From Saccharibacillus brassicae (GTDB lineage: Bacteria > Bacillota > Bacilli > Paenibacillales > Paenibacillaceae): a stretch of 64,000 nt of DNA. A program made the position numbers and the translations under genes. The notes under the pieces were generated by a model. That model was not told the origin of the DNA and did no database searches. It saw only the letters and a list, made by a program, of their open reading frames with translations. Positions 61,887 through 64,000 of the stretch are shown here, piece after piece. Location of the stretch: the NCBI RefSeq assembly GCF_006542275.1, contig NZ_CP041217.1, positions 3,970,501-4,034,500 of the forward strand, written 5' to 3'. Within the stretch, counting starts at the first letter, position 1. Each line of letters starts with the position of its first letter.

Positions 61887-63395
61887 GTGAAAACGACAAA
61901 CAAAAACGTACTGGTTATCGGAGGCGGACTTGGAGGACTTTCGGCCGCGATTTCGCTGGCACAAGCCGGATACGGCGTCTCTTTGTACGAGAAAAACGAT
62001 CATATCGGAGGCAAGCTGAACCGGCTGGATCAGGACGGTTTCGGCTTTGATCTGGGCCCGTCCATTTTGACCATGCCCCGGGTGTTCGAAGATTTGTTCA
62101 CGGCCAGCGGCAAATCAATGCAGGATTATGTGCGGACCGAAAAGCTGGATCATCAATGGCGTTCGTTTTTCCCGGACGGCAATATTATCGATCTGTACGA
62201 AGATTTGCGGGAAATGCAGGAGAAGAACACCGTGCTGAGCGAAAAAGACATGCGCGAGTATCAGGATCTGCTGAACTATTCCAAAAAGCTGTACGACATG
62301 ACGGATAAAACGTATTTCAAGCATGGCGTCGATTCGACGAGAGAGATCATGAAACATACGACGCTGCTCGGCGCTTTGCGTAATTTCGATCTGTTCTCGA
62401 CCGTGCGCGGAGCGATCGACAAACGGATCAGCAACAAGCAGTTCAGCGATATGCTGTCCTACTTTATCAAATATGTCGGTTCGTCGCCTTACGACGCGCC
62501 GGCCGTGTTGAACATGATGATCTATATGCAGCATGATCAGGGCGTCTGGTACGTACCCGGCGGGTTGAACAAACTGGCGGACGGTCTGGTGAAGTTGGCC
62601 GAAGAAGTCGGCGTCCAGTTCCATCTCGGAACCCCGATCGCCAAGCTGGAGAAGAAGAACGGCGAGATTACGGGAGCGGTGCTGCCGGACGGCACGAAGC
62701 TGACCGCGGACTATTACGTTTCCAATATGGAAGTCATTCCGGTGTACGAACGGCTGCTGGAAGAAGACAAAGATTTTGTCGGCAAATTGAAGAAAAAATT
62801 CGAACCGGCCAGTTCCGGCCTCGTTATGCATTTGGGCGTCAAGAAGAGTTATCCGCAGCTTCGCCACCACAACTTCTTTTTCGCGGAAAACATGAAGCAG
62901 CAGATGCAGTCGATTTTCCATCAGCATAGACTGCCGGACGATCCGGTCATTTATTTGGTCAACGTCAACAAGACGGATCCGTCGCAAGCTCCCGAAGGAC
63001 ACGAGAATATCAAAGTGCTGCCGCATATTCCTTATATTCAAGACGAGAAACCGATTACCGAACAGGAATACGAGCAGTTTGCCGAGCGTACGCTGATGAA
63101 GCTGGAGAGAATGGGTCTGGACGATCTGCGGGCCAACATCGTGACCAAAGACGTCTGGACGCCGGACAAGATCAGACAGATGTACGGCTCGGATCGGGGC
63201 GCTATCTATGGAACGTTGTCCGACCGCAAAAAAAATAAAGGCTTCAAACATCCGAAACAAAGCGAACGGTACAACAACCTGTACTTCGTCGGCGGAACGG
63301 TGAACCCGGGAGGCGGCATGCCGATGGTGACGTTGAGCGGCCAGCTGGTCAGCAAAAAAATCGTGCAAAGAGATTCCGGCCATGCCGGACAATGA
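61887..63395 (+). CDS. Carotenoid desaturase/oxygenase (CrtN/CrtP-like)
   Basis: A 502-residue FAD-dependent amine-oxidase-fold protein of the phytoene desaturase family. GTG 61887 has AAGGAG 11 nt upstream. FAD motif VLVIGGGLGGLSAAISLAQAGYGVSLYEKNDHIGGKLN at the start, FDLGPSILTMPRVFEDLF, and the C-terminal FAD segment LYFVGGTVNPGGGMPMVTLSGQLVSKKIV are diagnostic. In Bacillota such enzymes make C30 carotenoids: CrtN desaturates and CrtP (CrtNb) oxidises end groups to aldehydes. The aldehyde dehydrogenase that overlaps its end favours the CrtP-like end-group oxidation role. Confidence 0.88.
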   Translation: MKTTNKNVLVIGGGLGGLSAAISLAQAGYGVSLYEKNDHIGGKLNRLDQDGFGFDLGPSILTMPRVFEDLFTASGKSMQDYVRTEKLDHQWRSFFPDGNIIDLYEDLREMQEKNTVLSEKDMREYQDLLNYSKKLYDMTDKTYFKHGVDSTREIMKHTTLLGALRNFDLFSTVRGAIDKRISNKQFSDMLSYFIKYVGSSPYDAPAVLNMMIYMQHDQGVWYVPGGLNKLADGLVKLAEEVGVQFHLGTPIAKLEKKNGEITGAVLPDGTKLTADYYVSNMEVIPVYERLLEEDKDFVGKLKKKFEPASSGLVMHLGVKKSYPQLRHHNFFFAENMKQQMQSIFHQHRLPDDPVIYLVNVNKTDPSQAPEGHENIKVLPHIPYIQDEKPITEQEYEQFAERTLMKLERMGLDDLRANIVTKDVWTPDKIRQMYGSDRGAIYGTLSDRKKNKGFKHPKQSERYNNLYFVGGTVNPGGGMPMVTLSGQLVSKKIVQRDSGHAGQ

Positions 63396-64000
63396 ACACC
63401 GCCTTCTGGAGACTTTACCGGACAGACAGCGGGCCGAACTTTTGTCCAAAGGAGTTCCTTCGAGCGAGCAGCGCAAAAAACGGCTGATCCAGCTGAAAAA
63501 TATGCTGGTCGAGCACGAAAAAGCGTGGACCGATGCGCTGCATGCCGATTTGGGCAAACCGGCGTTTGAATCTTTTTCATCCGAGCTCGCCGTTCTGTTG
63601 AACGAAATCGATTACGTCTGCAAGCATATCGACAAATGGAATCGGCCCCGGAGATCCCGGCATCTCAAGCTGGGCTATATCCAATCGCTTCACAAAAAAA
63701 GACATCCGCACGGAAGCGTACTTGTGATCGGATCGTGGAATTATCCGGTCCAGCTGACGTTGATGCCGGTCATCGGAGCGATTGCCGGCGGCAACGCCTG
63801 CGTCATCAAACCGTCCGAATCCGCGCCGGCTTCGGCCGAACTGCTCAAACGGCTGATCAATCAACAGTTTCCGCCGGAGCAGCTGTACGTCGTGACCGGA
63901 GATGCGCAGACCGCCAAGCAGCTGACTTCGGCTCCGTTCGACCTGATCTTCTTCACCGGCAGCGGCGGAACGGGCAAAGCGGTAGCCGATCAGGCCGCCA
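63382..64000 (+). CDS. Aldehyde dehydrogenase, class 3-like (3' end outside window)
   Basis: The frame from ATG 63382 is open to the window end, 206 residues visible. It overlaps the desaturase by 14 bp. Features are SSEQRKKRLIQLKNMLVEHEKAWTDALHADLGKP, VLVIGSWNYPVQLTLMPVIGAIAGGNACVIKPSE (cofactor-binding WNYP and KPSE) and FFTGSGGTGKAVADQAA. This N-terminus is typical of class 3 ALDHs such as the staphyloxanthin-pathway AldH. The catalytic Cys lies beyond the window. Likely oxidises the carotenoid aldehyde to the acid. Confidence 0.9.
   Translation, partial: MPDNEHRLLETLPDRQRAELLSKGVPSSEQRKKRLIQLKNMLVEHEKAWTDALHADLGKPAFESFSSELAVLLNEIDYVCKHIDKWNRPRRSRHLKLGYIQSLHKKRHPHGSVLVIGSWNYPVQLTLMPVIGAIAGGNACVIKPSESAPASAELLKRLINQQFPPEQLYVVTGDAQTAKQLTSAPFDLIFFTGSGGTGKAVADQAA

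Overview
This window looks like a chromosomal segment of a GC-rich member of the Bacillota, most likely Paenibacillaceae (Paenibacillus or Saccharibacillus type). The evidence is strong AGGAGG ribosome binding sites, a CIRCE-controlled groESL operon, a tsaE-tsaB-rimI-tsaD cluster followed by a convergent YdiF-type ABC-F gene, PBSX-style tail genes and a Cys-free L31. The genus is an inference from gene content. I saw no rRNA, tRNA, CRISPR array or insertion sequence.

Layout. 1-6.8 kb: a + strand operon whose first gene is cut by the window edge. It holds two phosphoribosyltransferase-type proteins (PRTase_2/TRSP and StiP), a HAD phosphatase, an ATP-grasp ligase, XpaC, TelA and a small protein, which together match the Ter-associated stress and nucleoside-like metabolite module. 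7-11 kb: AIM24, a coiled-coil membrane protein, a 51-residue ORF and an eight-repeat Ig-like secreted protein. 11.2-12.9 kb: divergent XRE + ImmA and ArpU-type regulators. 13-14.9 kb: an ECF sigma/anti-sigma pair and ribosomal protein L31 type B.

15.5-29.4 kb is a complete contractile tail module without terminase, portal, capsid or integrase genes. It encodes tail terminator, sheath, tube, tail assembly chaperone with a -1 frameshift extension, a short tape measure, XkdP-XkdU baseplate proteins, a pyocin-knob fibre, a small XkdX-like protein, holin and amidase. I read it as a PBSX-derived phage-tail-like bacteriocin (R-type tailocin), with the XRE/ImmA/ArpU block as its probable control unit. 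This is the best candidate for an undescribed system here.

29.7-44 kb is mostly housekeeping and regulation: dNTPase, a luciferase-like oxidoreductase, a repeat-filled gap, a MocR/EamA divergent pair, a hydroxyacid dehydrogenase, YihY, ThpR, a second ECF sigma/RskA pair, a SleB-like hydrolase, a UPF0173 hydrolase and TetR. 44.6-49.3 kb is a large glutamate synthase subunit with no small subunit beside it. 49.4-51.2 kb is an ABC exporter pair. 51.4-54.4 kb makes the t6A tRNA modification. The 450-bp gap after tsaD holds a dense cluster of DnaA boxes. Then come ABC-F, 5-formyl-THF cyclo-ligase, MoaB/MogA and groESL. The right edge (60.9-64 kb) is a carotenoid-type locus: alpha/beta hydrolase, CrtN/CrtP-like desaturase, and an aldehyde dehydrogenase cut by the window end.
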